A stretch of DNA of 64,000 nucleotides from positions 2,099,501 through 2,163,500 of the forward strand of contig NZ_CP108514.1 in the NCBI RefSeq assembly GCF_035989305.1. Reading direction: 5' to 3'. The DNA comes from Streptomyces sp. NBC_01233. Lineage in GTDB: Bacteria; Actinomycetota; Actinomycetes; Streptomycetales; Streptomycetaceae. The position numbers and the translations under genes were made by a program. This document shows, one piece after another, positions 32,048 through 40,642 of this stretch. Below the pieces are notes generated by a model that worked only from the letters and a program-made list of their open reading frames with translations, was not told the DNA's origin and did not search any database. Positions within the stretch are counted from its first letter, which is position 1. Each line of letters opens with the position of its first letter.

Positions 32048-33766
32048 GTGAGTGAGCAATCGAACTCCGATCGTGTCGTTTCGGGCCGGTACCGGCTGCT
32101 GGAACCGATCGGCCGCGGCGGCATGGGCGTCGTGTGGCGGGCCCGGGACGAGGTGCTGGCCCGCGACGTGGCCGTCAAGGAGGTACGGGCACCCGCCGGA
32201 CTGGATCCCGCCGAACTGCAGCGCATGTACCGGCGGCTGGAGCGGGAGGCCTGGGCCGCGGCCCGGGTCTCGCACCGCGGGGTCGTCACCGTCTACGACG
32301 TGGCGTCCGAGGACGGGCGGCCCTGGATCGTGATGGAGCTGGTGCGCGGGCTCTCGCTGGCCGACGTACTGGAGGCGGAGGGGCCGATGGCCCCGCAGCG
32401 CGCCGCCCACATCGGGGAACAGGTGCTGGCCGCACTGCGCTCCGCGCACGACGCCGGGGTGCTGCACCGGGACGTGAAGCCGGGCAACGTGCTGATCGCC
32501 AATGACGGCCGGGTGGTGCTCAGTGACTTCGGGATCGCGAGCCTGGAGGGCTCCTCCGCAATCACCATGACGGGCGAGGTGGTCGGCTCACCCGAATTCC
32601 TGGCGCCCGAGCGGGCGTTGGGGCGCGATCCGGGACCCGGGTCGGACCTGTGGTCGCTCGGGGTCATGCTCTACGCCGCCGTCGAGGGGGTCACGCCGTT
32701 TCGGCAGGCCACCCCGCTGGACACCCTGCGGGCCGTGGTGGACGCGGAGTTGCCGCCGGCCCGCCGGGCCGGGCCGCTGGAGCCCGTACTGGAGGGGCTG
32801 CTGCGCAAGGATCCGGCCGAGCGGCTGCCCGCGGCGGAGGCGGCCCGGATGCTGCGGGTGGTGGGCGCGGGCGGGGCCGTACGGGCCTCCGGCGGGCCGG
32901 TGTCGGGCCCGGACGCGCCGACGGCCACCGCGCACCACGGGCACGAGGCGCGGGGCGGCGGGGCGCCGGCGGGCCAGGGGGGCTTCGGCACGCACGGCGC
33001 GCCGGCGGGACCGTACGGTCAGCCCGCGCCGCCGGCGCCCGGACCGGGACCCGGACCGGTGGAAGGCGGGGGCCGGGCCGGACTGGTGCTGTCCGCCGGC
33101 ATCGCGCTACTGGCGCTCGCCCTGGTCGCGCTGGTGTGGGTGCTGCTGAAGGATCACGGGGACACGGACGGCCGCGGAGGCGGCGCGGGCGCTCCGTCGG
33201 GCGCGGCGACCACCGCCCGGACCGTCACCACGGGCCCCTCGGCCACTGCGTCCGCCTCGCCGTCGGCTTCGGCCTCGGCTTCCGCCTCGGCCGCCGCGGG
33301 TCAGCACGTCTCGGTGTACGTCGACGTCGTGCGCTCCACCTACACCGGCAGCTGTCCGCCGCCCGGGGAACGCGCGCCCGCCTTCACCGCCACCGTCGAG
33401 GTGGAGCGGATCCCGGTGGTACTGGAGTACCGCTGGGTCACGCGGAGCGGGCGGACCTCCGGTCCCGGCTGGCAGCCCGTCACGTACGAGGCGGCCGGGC
33501 CGCGGAGCCGGCGGCTGGAGCACTTCGAGCTCACGCACGTCCCGGACGCGTCCTTCGAGGACGCGGTCCGGCTGGAGGTGCGGAGGCCGGCGGAGGTGAC
33601 CACCCAGTGGGTGGCCACCTCCGTGACGTGCAGGAAGGAGACCCCGACGGCCGGGACCTCCTCCCCTGCGGCGAGTGCGTCACCGCCCTCGCCGACGGCG
33701 AGTGCCGCGGCGAGCCCCGCGGCCGGCCGGGCGGATCAGGCCGCGTTGGTGAAGACGGGCAGGTAG
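32048..33766 (+). CDS. Membrane Ser/Thr protein kinase (PknB type, without PASTA domains)
   Basis: 572 residues from GTG 32048. Kinase domain residues 15-285: glycine loop IGRGGMGVVWRARD, Lys in VAVKEV, catalytic loop HRDVKPGNVL, DFGIASLEG, APERALG. Then a Pro/Gly/Ala juxtamembrane linker, one membrane helix (LVLSAGIALLALALVALVWV near residue 350), a Ser/Ala/Thr-rich stalk and an extracellular domain with two cysteines (YTGSCPPPGERAPAF and VTCRKE). A Ser/Pro tail ends the protein. It should sense an outside signal and phosphorylate cytoplasmic targets. Its last 31 bp overlap the convergent SGNH esterase gene. Confidence 0.93.
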   Translation: MSEQSNSDRVVSGRYRLLEPIGRGGMGVVWRARDEVLARDVAVKEVRAPAGLDPAELQRMYRRLEREAWAAARVSHRGVVTVYDVASEDGRPWIVMELVRGLSLADVLEAEGPMAPQRAAHIGEQVLAALRSAHDAGVLHRDVKPGNVLIANDGRVVLSDFGIASLEGSSAITMTGEVVGSPEFLAPERALGRDPGPGSDLWSLGVMLYAAVEGVTPFRQATPLDTLRAVVDAELPPARRAGPLEPVLEGLLRKDPAERLPAAEAARMLRVVGAGGAVRASGGPVSGPDAPTATAHHGHEARGGGAPAGQGGFGTHGAPAGPYGQPAPPAPGPGPGPVEGGGRAGLVLSAGIALLALALVALVWVLLKDHGDTDGRGGGAGAPSGAATTARTVTTGPSATASASPSASASASASAAAGQHVSVYVDVVRSTYTGSCPPPGERAPAFTATVEVERIPVVLEYRWVTRSGRTSGPGWQPVTYEAAGPRSRRLEHFELTHVPDASFEDAVRLEVRRPAEVTTQWVATSVTCRKETPTAGTSSPAASASPPSPTASAAASPAAGRADQAALVKTGR

Positions 33767-34542
33767 CCGCCGGACTGTCCGGCGGCGGTCGGGTGGTACG
33801 ACTCGCCGATGTTCAGCCAGTTGACGCTGTGCAGCCACGCGTTGCCGGAGCAGATCTCGTGGCCCGTGAAGGCTCCGGCGACCGAGGCGAAGGTGAAGCC
33901 GTGGTCGGCGGCGCGTTTGGCGATGGCGGCGTTGAGGTAATCGGCGGCGCCGTTGATGGCGGCGCGTTCGCCCTCGGTCAGGCCGGTGGTGCAGGTGCCG
34001 TTCAGCTTGTAGAAGCGGGGATAGCCGAGGACGACGACACGGGCGGCGGGCGAGCGGCTGTCGATGGCGTTGTACACCTGGTCGAGCTGGCCGGGGAGGG
34101 TGGAGTCCACGTAGGCCTTGGCCTGGTTCACGCGGCTCACGCAGGTGGATTCGGACTGGAGCACACAGGTCGTCATGACGTCGGAGAATCCGGCGTCGTT
34201 GCCGCCGATGGTGATGCTGACCAGGTCGGTGCCGGAGTTGAGCGGGCCGAGCTGGCCGGCGAGGACATCACCCGTACGAGCGCCCGAGCAGGCGGCGAAG
34301 GAGAAGGTCTGGGGGGAATGGGCGGCGGCCCACAGGGCCGGGTAGGCGCGGGAGGTGCGCTTGCAGTTGCCACTGGCGCTGTCGTAGTTGCCGGCGCCGA
34401 CGCCGGAGGAGTACGAGTCGCCGAGGGCGACGTAGCCGAAGTCGGCGGCGGCGGAGGCCTGGGGGGCGCCGAACAGGGCGGCGCCCGCGGCGAGTAGGAC
34501 GGAGGAGGTGAGGGCAGCGAAGCGCGACAGTCTCATGCTCAT
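33736..34542 (-). CDS. Secreted SGNH-hydrolase (GDSL esterase/lipase)
   Basis: 268 residues. Signal peptide MSMRLSRFAALTSSVLLAAG ending ASAAA. Block I YVALGDSYSSGVGAG (nucleophile Ser), block II Gly region, block III ITIGGNDAGF (Asn), and block V IGESYHPTAAGQ (catalytic His) are intact. Six cysteines (for example GNCKRT, AACSGA, TTCVLQ, STCVS) fit the three disulphides of Streptomyces secreted SGNH lipases. AAGGAG precedes the ATG. It hydrolyses ester substrates outside the cell. Confidence 0.95.
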   Translation of the reverse strand: MSMRLSRFAALTSSVLLAAGAALFGAPQASAAADFGYVALGDSYSSGVGAGNYDSASGNCKRTSRAYPALWAAAHSPQTFSFAACSGARTGDVLAGQLGPLNSGTDLVSITIGGNDAGFSDVMTTCVLQSESTCVSRVNQAKAYVDSTLPGQLDQVYNAIDSRSPAARVVVLGYPRFYKLNGTCTTGLTEGERAAINGAADYLNAAIAKRAADHGFTFASVAGAFTGHEICSGNAWLHSVNWLNIGESYHPTAAGQSGGYLPVFTNAA

Positions 34543-34742
34543 GTGTGCGGCTCCTTGTGGGGGTTACTCCTGAGTCCGTGGTACAAGCAGCCGCGACTGG
34601 CCGGAAGTGTCCATGCCAAGAATGTTCGGGGCAGAGTTGCGGCCCGAATCTTCACTCCGCATGCGTTTGAAGAGGGAACTCGGGCACCCGATCCGGCGAA
34701 ACACGGGTGCACGAGGGCACGGTGTGCCGGATCATGGGCGCC

Positions 34743-35840
34743 ATGCCAGCCAACCCGCATGACGCGCTGCCGATCCGGCTCAACGTCGACGACAGCGACT
34801 CGCCGTCGGACGTCGTCGACGCGCTGTTCCTCGGCCGGTTCGCCACTGGTGAGCAGCCGTACTCGCACAGCGTGTCGATCGAGCGGGTCAAGACGGATGC
34901 GACCCTCCTGCCGCCGGAGGCCACGGTGTTGCGCTCGGCACGCGACAGCGACCGCAGCGCCACCCTCGCCGAGGGCGAGGGCTGGACCATGCTCGTCTCC
35001 CGCTGGAGCCGGGGCGCGGACGTCACCGTGACGGCGGTCAGCGACGAACTCGCGGAACGGGTGCTCGGCGAGGCCACGGAGGGGGTGCAGGACGAACCCG
35101 AACCGCAGCCGGAGAACGTCACGATGGGCTTCTGGTACGTCTCCCCGCGCCGCGGCCCCTACCGGACGACCCGCCAGATCGCGGCCGGGACCTGGGCGGA
35201 GGTGCGCCCGAACTACACCGCGCCGGTGGCCGGGGCGATGGACCGGCTGATGAAGGTGACCCCCGACGACATCGCGGGCCGGCTGCTCCTGCTGCACGGC
35301 CCGCCGGGCACGGGCAAGACCTCCGCCCTGCGCACACTGGCCCGGTCCTGGCGGGACTGGTGCCAGGTGGACTGCGTGCTGGACCCGGAGCGGCTGTTCA
35401 ACGACGTGGGCTACCTGATGGACATCGCGATCGGCGAGGACGAGGGCACGTCGAAGGGCCGCTGGCGGCTGCTGCTTCTGGAAGACTGCGACGAGCTGAT
35501 CCGCGGCGAGGCCCGCCACACCGCCGGGCAGGCGCTGTCACGGCTGCTGAACCTGACGGACGGACTGCTGGGGCAGGGCCGCAACGTGCTGGTCGGCGTG
35601 ACCACCAACGAGGACCTGGAACGGCTCCACCCGGCGGTGGTCCGGCCGGGGCGCTGCCTGGCCCGCATCGAGGTCGGCCGGCTGACCCACCGGGAGGCGG
35701 TGGACTGGCTGGGCACGGACGAGGGCGTCTCCCGCGAGGGCGCCAGCCTGGCGGAGCTCTTCGCGTTGCGGCGCGGCTCGGGCCCGGCGGCGATCCTGCC
35801 GCCGCAGCCGCACACGGCGGAGGCGGGGCTGTACCTCTAG
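34743..35840 (+). CDS. DUF5925-type AAA ATPase
   Basis: 365 residues. The N-terminal 170 residues (LPIRLNVDDSDSPSDVVDAL, FWYVSPRRGPYRTTRQIAAG) form an uncharacterised domain. The C-terminal AAA module has Walker A LLHGPPGTGKTSALR near residue 185, Walker B LLLLEDCDELI, sensor-like VGVTTNED and arginine-finger region HPAVVRPGRCLARIE. It is Cdc48/BCS1-like in layout, so a remodelling or chaperone role is likely, with no known client. Start uncertain: in-frame ATG 34734 and 34707 exist and none has a strong ribosome site. Confidence 0.85.
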   Translation: MPANPHDALPIRLNVDDSDSPSDVVDALFLGRFATGEQPYSHSVSIERVKTDATLLPPEATVLRSARDSDRSATLAEGEGWTMLVSRWSRGADVTVTAVSDELAERVLGEATEGVQDEPEPQPENVTMGFWYVSPRRGPYRTTRQIAAGTWAEVRPNYTAPVAGAMDRLMKVTPDDIAGRLLLLHGPPGTGKTSALRTLARSWRDWCQVDCVLDPERLFNDVGYLMDIAIGEDEGTSKGRWRLLLLEDCDELIRGEARHTAGQALSRLLNLTDGLLGQGRNVLVGVTTNEDLERLHPAVVRPGRCLARIEVGRLTHREAVDWLGTDEGVSREGASLAELFALRRGSGPAAILPPQPHTAEAGLYL

Positions 35841-35856
35841 CCGCCGCCGGAGTTCG

Positions 35857-35927
35857 GCCCCGCCGGCGTTCGAGGCGCGGGCGCGCAGCGCCGTAGGGGT
35901 CTGGGGCGGAGCGCCGTAGGCGTCTGG
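35857..35927. repeat. Streptomyces REP-like intergenic element with an 18-bp direct repeat
   Basis: The phrase CCCCGCCGGCGTTCGAGGCG (from 35858) is a variant of a short sequence widespread between Streptomyces genes. It is followed by two near-identical copies of AGCGCCGTAGGSGTCTGG at 35887 and 35910. The element lies between the convergent AAA ATPase and GntR genes, where it may also act as a transcription end. Confidence 0.6.
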
Positions 35928-35943
35928 CGCGGGGCCCCGGCCG

Positions 35944-36333
35944 TCAGCGGGCGGCGTACCGGGCCCGGAGGGCTTCGGCTGCGGCCGAGAGGGCCTCGGC
36001 CTCGGACAGGCCCAGCCGGTGGGCACGGTCCGCATAGGCCTGCGCAGCAGACGCGGCCTCGCGGGAGGCCCCCTCCCCCGACGCCGCGACGAAGGTCCCG
36101 TTCCGGCCCCGCGTCTCGATCACCCCGTCCGCCTCCAGCGCCCTGTACGCCTTGGCGACGGTGTTCGCGGCCAGCCCCAGCTCCTCCGCCAGCCCCCGTA
36201 CCGTCGGCAGTTTGAATCCCGCCGGCAGCTTCCCCGAGCGGGCCCGGTCCGCGATCTGGGCGCGCAGCTGTTCGTACGGGGCGGCCGACCCGGCCGAGCC
36301 GTCGATGGCGATCTTCAGGTTTGTCGAGGTCAC
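35944..36333 (-). CDS. GntR-family regulator, YtrA-like short form
   Basis: 129 residues from GTG 36333. The winged helix is PYEQLRAQIADRARSGKLPA, then LPTVRGLAEELGLAANTVAK and YRALEADGVIETRGRNGTFV, followed by only about 40 C-terminal helical residues, as in the YtrA subgroup that often controls ABC or acetyltransferase genes. It was originally divergent from the GNAT gene; an IS4-family element now separates them. The promoter region between 36334 and 36404 is intact. Confidence 0.88.
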   Translation of the reverse strand: MTSTNLKIAIDGSAGSAAPYEQLRAQIADRARSGKLPAGFKLPTVRGLAEELGLAANTVAKAYRALEADGVIETRGRNGTFVAASGEGASREAASAAQAYADRAHRLGLSEAEALSAAAEALRARYAAR

Positions 36334-36404
36334 GCGGGTGATTGTCCCCCATCGCCGGTAAATTGGGAGGCGCCCGGCGCGAAAGCGCCCGTAGCGTCTG
36401 CCGC

Positions 36405-36414
36405 ATGACCGCAT
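36405..36414 (+). repeat. Target-site duplication, left copy
   Basis: ATGACCGCAT abuts the left inverted repeat of the IS element. It is the original first codons (ATG ACC GCA T) of the GNAT gene, still next to the native upstream region. Confidence 0.95.
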
Positions 36415-36427
36415 CAACACCGTTGCT

Positions 36428-37837
36428 TTAGCGCCGTGAGCGGCTGTTGAGGCCGTGCTCGAAGAACGTGATAGTGGTCTGGATGCTGTAGTTCTGGCTG
36501 GTCACGGGCTGTTGTCCGGCGTTCGGGCCGTACTTGCTGGTGGGGTTCTTGCGGGTGCGGGCTTTGATGCGTTGCCTGTGTTGGGACGGCAGCGGGGCTT
36601 CGAGGACGGCCTGACCGATCACGCCGACTCGGTCGACAGGGCCGAGTGGGGGCAGGATTCCGGTCGCGCTGATGACGGTGTCACCGGCGGTGCGGATCAG
36701 GACGGTGAAGCTGATCCGGCTCATGGTGAGGTCGGGGCGGGTCTCGATGCCGTCGGCGGCGGCGCGGAGGAGGGCCTGGTAGGTCGTGAGCAGGGCGTAG
36801 ACCTCCTGGTCGAGGCCGGGCTGGGTGCGCGAGCGCAGGACGCGGCCCTCCAGGATGGTCGCCTTGATCGAGAAGTAGGTGGTTTCCACCTGCCACCTGC
36901 GGTGATAGAGCTCGGCCACTTCATCGGCGGGGTAGCGGACGGGGTCGAGGAGGCTGGTGAGCAGGCGCCACTGCTCGTGGCGGACAGTGCCGTCGTCCAG
37001 GCGGACTGTGAGGTGGGCCTCGATGACGCGGACGGTGATCAGGACGGGAATGACGCCGTAGCCGATCCGGGCCAGGTAGGAGCCGTCGGCCAGGTGCTCG
37101 GCGGGGGTGGGGATGCGTCGGGCGGAAGAGCGGATCAGGAATCGTGCCCCGCTGCCCTGGATGTCACGGAGGAATTCCACCGCATCGAAGCCGGCGTCGG
37201 CCAGCAGGAGCATCGTGTCGTCAAGAGCGCCCAACAGGCGGTTCGCGTAGGTGAGTTCACCGTCACTCTCGGGTCCGAAGGTGGCGGCGAGCAGGGCGCG
37301 GGTGCCACACTCGACCAGGACGACGAGCCGCAGCAGCGGGTAGCCGAACTCCAGCGTGTCACCGGCCCGTTTCGGGTACTTCCAGGTGAGCGTCTTCTCG
37401 TCCGGGACATGGAGGAGAGTGCCGTCGACGGCCACGCACCGCAGGCCCCGCCAGAACGTGCCCGACTGCCCGCGGACAGCGAGGGGCCCGGCCAGGATCT
37501 CGAACAGCCGCCGTAGCGGGGCGGCCCCTATCCGCCGCCTCGCCCGCGACAGCGAGGAAGCCGCCGGGACGGCCAGGGCCAGACTCGTCAGCGAGGCGGT
37601 CAGTTTGCCCCACACCGCCCGGTAGGAGCAGTTCTCGAACAGTGCGAGCGCGAGGACGAAGTACACCACCACCCGCGAGGGCAGCAGCCGCAGTCGCCGC
37701 TCGACCGTGCCGGTCTCCTCAAGCACCGCGTCCACCAGTTCGAAGTCCACCGTCTGCGTCAGCTCACCCAGCTGCCCCGGCGCGAACACACCCCCAGCGA
37801 CCTCGATCGTGCGCGTGATGACAGACTTCTCCCGCAA
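36428..37837 (-). CDS. IS4-family DDE transposase
   Basis: 469 residues. An N-terminal IS4-type domain (TQTVDFELVDAVLEETGTVE) is followed by the RNase H-like core: first Asp in CVAVDGTLLHVPD, second Asp in LLLADAGFDAVEF, and the YREK signature in YHRRWQVETTYFSIK (Y-2-R-3-E-6-K), which holds the catalytic Glu. All catalytic residues are present, so it is probably active. TTG 37837 is taken as start because CCAGGAGTCC lies immediately before it. That ribosome site is within one arm of a 14-bp inverted repeat, a possible brake on translation. Confidence 0.95.
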   Translation of the reverse strand: MREKSVITRTIEVAGGVFAPGQLGELTQTVDFELVDAVLEETGTVERRLRLLPSRVVVYFVLALALFENCSYRAVWGKLTASLTSLALAVPAASSLSRARRRIGAAPLRRLFEILAGPLAVRGQSGTFWRGLRCVAVDGTLLHVPDEKTLTWKYPKRAGDTLEFGYPLLRLVVLVECGTRALLAATFGPESDGELTYANRLLGALDDTMLLLADAGFDAVEFLRDIQGSGARFLIRSSARRIPTPAEHLADGSYLARIGYGVIPVLITVRVIEAHLTVRLDDGTVRHEQWRLLTSLLDPVRYPADEVAELYHRRWQVETTYFSIKATILEGRVLRSRTQPGLDQEVYALLTTYQALLRAAADGIETRPDLTMSRISFTVLIRTAGDTVISATGILPPLGPVDRVGVIGQAVLEAPLPSQHRQRIKARTRKNPTSKYGPNAGQQPVTSQNYSIQTTITFFEHGLNSRSRR

Positions 37838-37900
37838 CGGGACTCCTGGACTCGACGATCACCTTGCTTCAGCACAAGTTGATCTACCAGGAGTCCCGTT
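37836..37900 (-). promoter_or_regulatory. 14-bp inverted repeat over the transposase ribosome site
   Basis: AACGGGACTCCTGG (37836-37849) and CCAGGAGTCCCGTT (37887-37900) are perfectly complementary with a 37-nt loop. In a transcript entering from outside the element, the stem would bury both AGGAG and the TTG start. Transcripts starting inside the loop would escape. This is the layout used by IS10 and IS50 to block transposase made from read-through mRNA. Confidence 0.7.
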
Positions 37901-37956
37901 CCTGCTACTCATGCGGGGGTTGCCAACGACTCAAGATCCCTAACGCAACGGTGTTG

Positions 37957-37966
37957 ATGACCGCAT
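37957..37966 (+). repeat. Target-site duplication, right copy
   Basis: ATGACCGCAT, identical to 36405-36414, abuts the right inverted repeat and supplies the present start codon of the GNAT gene. Confidence 0.95.
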
Positions 37967-38922
37967 CGATCCGCGACCTCCGCCCGGGCGACCTCTCGGA
38001 CGCGGAGTCCGTCGTGCGCGTCCGTCGCGCGGCCCTGCCCTTCATGGTCGGCACCGCCGAGGGCGTGGCCTTCGAGCTGTCCTGCGCCCACCCCGCGAGC
38101 CACCGCCGCATCCTCGTCGCCGAGACCCCGGGCGGCGAGGTCGTCGGCACGGCCGAGACCGGCATCGCCCACGACAGTCCGCAGCCCGGCCAGGGGTACG
38201 TCAACGCGTACGTCGACCCCGCTCGCCGGGGTCTGGGCGCCGGCCTGCTGCTGCTCCGCGCGGCCGAGGAGCACCTCGCCGCGCGGGGCGCGGTGGACGC
38301 GTACGCCTGGGTCCTCGACGAGCCCGCGCACCGCGCCTTCGCGGAGCGGCACGGCTACCGCCCCAGACGGTCCGCGCACTTCCTGCGCCTGGACCTGACG
38401 TCGGCCGCGCTGCCCGCGCTCCCGCAGCCGCTCCCGGCCGGGGTCGAACTGCGTCCCGCCTCGGCCTTCGCCGCAGACCCGCGGCCGCTCTTCGAGGCCG
38501 ACGCCGAGACGACGGCCGACGAACCGGGCGATGTGGCGGCCGAGTTCGACGACTACGAGGACTGGCTCGCGCACACGTGGAACAGCCCCTGCCTCGACAA
38601 GGAGCTCACCACCGTCGTGCTGGTCGACGGGGCGGTGGCCGCCTTCACGCTCGCCCGGACCGACGGCGCCACCCGCTACGCCTCGGGGATGACCGGTACC
38701 CTGCGCGCCTTCCGCGGGCGGGGGCTGGCCAAGCTCGCCAAGACGGCGTCCCTGCACCGGGCCCGCACGGCCGGGTACACCGAGGCCTTCACCGGCAACG
38801 ACGCCGGCAACGCCCCGATGCTCGCCGTCAACGAGTGGTTCGGGTACGAGATCTGCGCGACAGAAACGCGCTACACGAAGAGACTCGCGAAACAGCGCAC
38901 GAAGGAACTGGAGACAGCGTGA
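37957..38922 (+). CDS. GNAT N-acetyltransferase with two GNAT modules; promoter displaced by IS
   Basis: 321 residues. N-terminal GNAT module with the acetyl-CoA motif NAYVDPARRGLGAGLLLLRA; C-terminal module with TGTLRAFRGRGLAKLAKTAS and GNDAGNAPMLAVNEWFGYE. Tandem-GNAT proteins acetylate small amines or antibiotics (mycothiol-synthase-like layout). The reading frame is intact because the IS inserted after base 10 and the target duplication restored ATG. However, the native promoter and ribosome site are now 1.5 kb away behind the IS, and the IS end gives no ribosome site. Expression may be lost or driven from the IS. The frame is open upstream to 37864 within the IS. The next gene overlaps its stop (GTGA). 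Confidence 0.9.
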   Translation: MTASIRDLRPGDLSDAESVVRVRRAALPFMVGTAEGVAFELSCAHPASHRRILVAETPGGEVVGTAETGIAHDSPQPGQGYVNAYVDPARRGLGAGLLLLRAAEEHLAARGAVDAYAWVLDEPAHRAFAERHGYRPRRSAHFLRLDLTSAALPALPQPLPAGVELRPASAFAADPRPLFEADAETTADEPGDVAAEFDDYEDWLAHTWNSPCLDKELTTVVLVDGAVAAFTLARTDGATRYASGMTGTLRAFRGRGLAKLAKTASLHRARTAGYTEAFTGNDAGNAPMLAVNEWFGYEICATETRYTKRLAKQRTKELETA

Positions 38923-39401
38923 CCGAGCAGCTGACCGTCGTCCTGACCAAGGCCGGACGCACCAAGATCCGCTATCCGGCGGCGCAGGTCGCCGACGACG
39001 GCGACCGGATCTCCGTGCGCGCGCCCTGGGCGGCCGAGGGCGTACGGGACTTCGGCTTCGTCCGCTTCGAGCCGGGCGACGTGTTCGTCGAGCACTTCTG
39101 GCGCACGCGCTGGTACGCGGTCAAGGAGGTGTGGACCGGCGACGGCGTCCTCAAGGGCTGGTACTGCGACGTGACGCGCCCGGCCCTGGTGCAGGCCGGG
39201 GAGATCCTCGTGGAGGACCTGGACCTCGACCTGTGGGTCTCGGCGGACGGGACCTCCGTACTGCGCCTGGACGAGGACGAGTTCGCCGAGAGCGGGCTCG
39301 CCACGAGCGACCCGGAGGCGGCCGCCCAGGCCGTCCGGGCCCTCGACGCCCTGGACGACCAGGCGCGCTCGGCTGCCGGCCTGAGCGCCCTCCTCGCGTA
39401 G
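38919..39401 (+). CDS. DUF402 domain protein
   Basis: 160 residues. The DUF402 barrel is visible: FVEHFWRTRWYAVKEVW, LKGWYCDVTRPALVQAGEIL, EDLDLDLWVSADGT, LRLDEDEFAESGL. Characterised relatives (FomD) are metal-dependent nucleotide hydrolases; others have no known role. The GTG start overlaps the GNAT stop by 4 bp, so the two are coupled and share whatever the IS insertion has done to transcription. Confidence 0.9.
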   Translation: MTEQLTVVLTKAGRTKIRYPAAQVADDGDRISVRAPWAAEGVRDFGFVRFEPGDVFVEHFWRTRWYAVKEVWTGDGVLKGWYCDVTRPALVQAGEILVEDLDLDLWVSADGTSVLRLDEDEFAESGLATSDPEAAAQAVRALDALDDQARSAAGLSALLA

Positions 39402-39477
39402 GGGCGGCCGGGCGGGGCGGGCCCCCGGCCCGCCTCGCCGGCCGGTCCGGGCCGGCCGATCCCGTCGCTCCGCCCGT

Positions 39478-39843
39478 CTACGCGCCCTCGTCGAAGTACC
39501 CGGCCTCCACTTCGAGGGCGAGCCTCTGCAGGACCTCGATCGCGGAGACGTCCGTCTGGCCGTCGTCGTGCGCGATGGCGAGACTCGTGAAGGCCAGGCT
39601 GAACCCGGCGACCATGGTCTGCAGGGCAGGACCGAGCGCCTCCGCGACCAGGCGGGCCACCTGCTCGGGTGACGAGTCGGCCGGCACGCTGATCGAGGGC
39701 AGCATCTCGTTCAGCAGGTTGGTGACCACGCCGGTCTCCGCGGCCGGGCCGTCGTCCTCCTCGCCTGCCTCCGCCGCCCGGCGGATCTCCTGGGCCTCCG
39801 TGAGGATGCCGATGACTCGCTTGAGAACCTCTGCTCGCCTCAT
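39478..39843 (-). CDS. Hypothetical protein
   Basis: 121 residues from ATG 39843. It is Ala/Glu-rich and helical looking, beginning MRRAEVLKRVIGILTEAQEI, with an acidic stretch AGEEDDGPAAETG and ending VEAGYFDEGA. No cysteines, no membrane segment, no family recognised. Convergent with the DUF402 gene. Codon bias supports coding. Confidence 0.6.
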   Translation of the reverse strand: MRRAEVLKRVIGILTEAQEIRRAAEAGEEDDGPAAETGVVTNLLNEMLPSISVPADSSPEQVARLVAEALGPALQTMVAGFSLAFTSLAIAHDDGQTDVSAIEVLQRLALEVEAGYFDEGA

Positions 39844-39867
39844 CCCCGGAGCGTAGCCCCCGCGCAC

Positions 39868-40322
39868 GGACGGAGCTGGGCTCCCGCCATCGTGCCGCCG
39901 ACGTCAACGAGCCGGTTCTGCCGCCGCTTTCGCCGGACCACAGACCCTGAAAGCGCCAGGATGAGCCGGGGCGGGCGGGGCTGCTGTCGGGCCGGTGCCG
40001 CCCGCCCCGGTGGCCACTCGGCCGCGGTCTCGTTCCTCCTCGGCAACGAAGTCGACCCGGACGTCACACCACGTCCTGGGCCGAGAGGGCCGAGCCGTAC
40101 CGGGGCCGTCAGCCGGCGGCCCCGGGCGCTCGCGAGCGTGGGAGCCGTCGGTTCTGCTGTCCCCCGCTCGCATGCGCAGCGAGCACGAATTCGAATCCAC
40201 GTCCGATATTCAGTGGGAGGCAGCCCGCCGAGCCTCGCCGAAGGTGTCGAGGCCTGTACCCACCGTCGGCCGGACAGCGCGCTCGGCGTGCCGGACTGAC
40301 GCCGGGGCGGCAGGCTGGGGGC
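39868..40322. other. 455 bp with no supported gene
   Basis: Overlapping open frames exist on both strands, but none shows a ribosome site plus a protein-like composition. The phrase GAATTCGAATCCACG near 40189 recalls a tRNA T-arm, but the flanks do not pair. It may be decayed sequence or a long regulatory gap. Confidence 0.5.
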
Positions 40323-40550
40323 ATGTCGGACCAGACGGAGATCATCGTGCATCCGGTGTCGCCTCAGGGTGGCCGCAAGGTCACGGTGCATGCGCTCGGC
40401 GTGGACGCGGACCTCGGGCGCGCGCACACCCCCAGGGATGTTGCCGAGTTCCTGCGCCGTGCCGGGCTGGAGGACGTGGACATGAGCGAGGACGGGCCGA
40501 TCACGTGGGAAGGCGGCGGCCCCGAGGTGTGGAAGCGCCCCGAAGCCTGA
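40323..40550 (+). CDS. Small acidic hypothetical protein
   Basis: 75 residues: MSDQTEIIVHPVSPQGGRKV, then VHALGVDADLGRAHTPRDV and AEFLRRAGLEDVDMSEDGPI, ending in VWKRPEA. It has a beta-alpha-beta-like pattern and no membrane segment; the family is not recognised. A terminator-like hairpin lies 93 bp downstream. Confidence 0.6.
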   Translation: MSDQTEIIVHPVSPQGGRKVTVHALGVDADLGRAHTPRDVAEFLRRAGLEDVDMSEDGPITWEGGGPEVWKRPEA

Positions 40551-40642
40551 ACGTCGCCGGTGGCACGCGGGGAGCCGGTCGGGGAGCCACCGGAGGCAGC
40601 ACAAGGCGGATCTGCCTGGACCGTCGTGGACGGTGGGGAGCC

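Larger units (their letters stand above)
36415..37956. mobile_element. IS4-family insertion sequence, 1542 bp, complete
   Basis: Ends are inverted repeats: left CAACACCGTTGCTTTAG (36415-36431), right (reverse complement) CAACACCGTTGCGTTAG (37940-37956); 16 of 17 match. A 10-bp target duplication, ATGACCGCAT, flanks it. It has one transposase gene on the minus strand whose stop lies inside the left repeat. Intact ends, intact gene and perfect duplication all point to recent insertion. Confidence 0.95.

Noticed and set aside
36455..37516. Plus-strand frame within the IS as a passenger gene
   Set aside because: It is the antisense of the transposase with no recognisable motif.
37864..37956. N-terminal extension of the GNAT protein into the IS
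   Set aside because: This sequence is IS DNA including its terminal repeat; the native start is the duplicated ATG at 37957.
40180..40215. tRNA-like T-arm phrase TTCGAATCC, possible attachment site
   Set aside because: Flanking bases do not form a T stem, and no acceptor or anticodon arm could be found.
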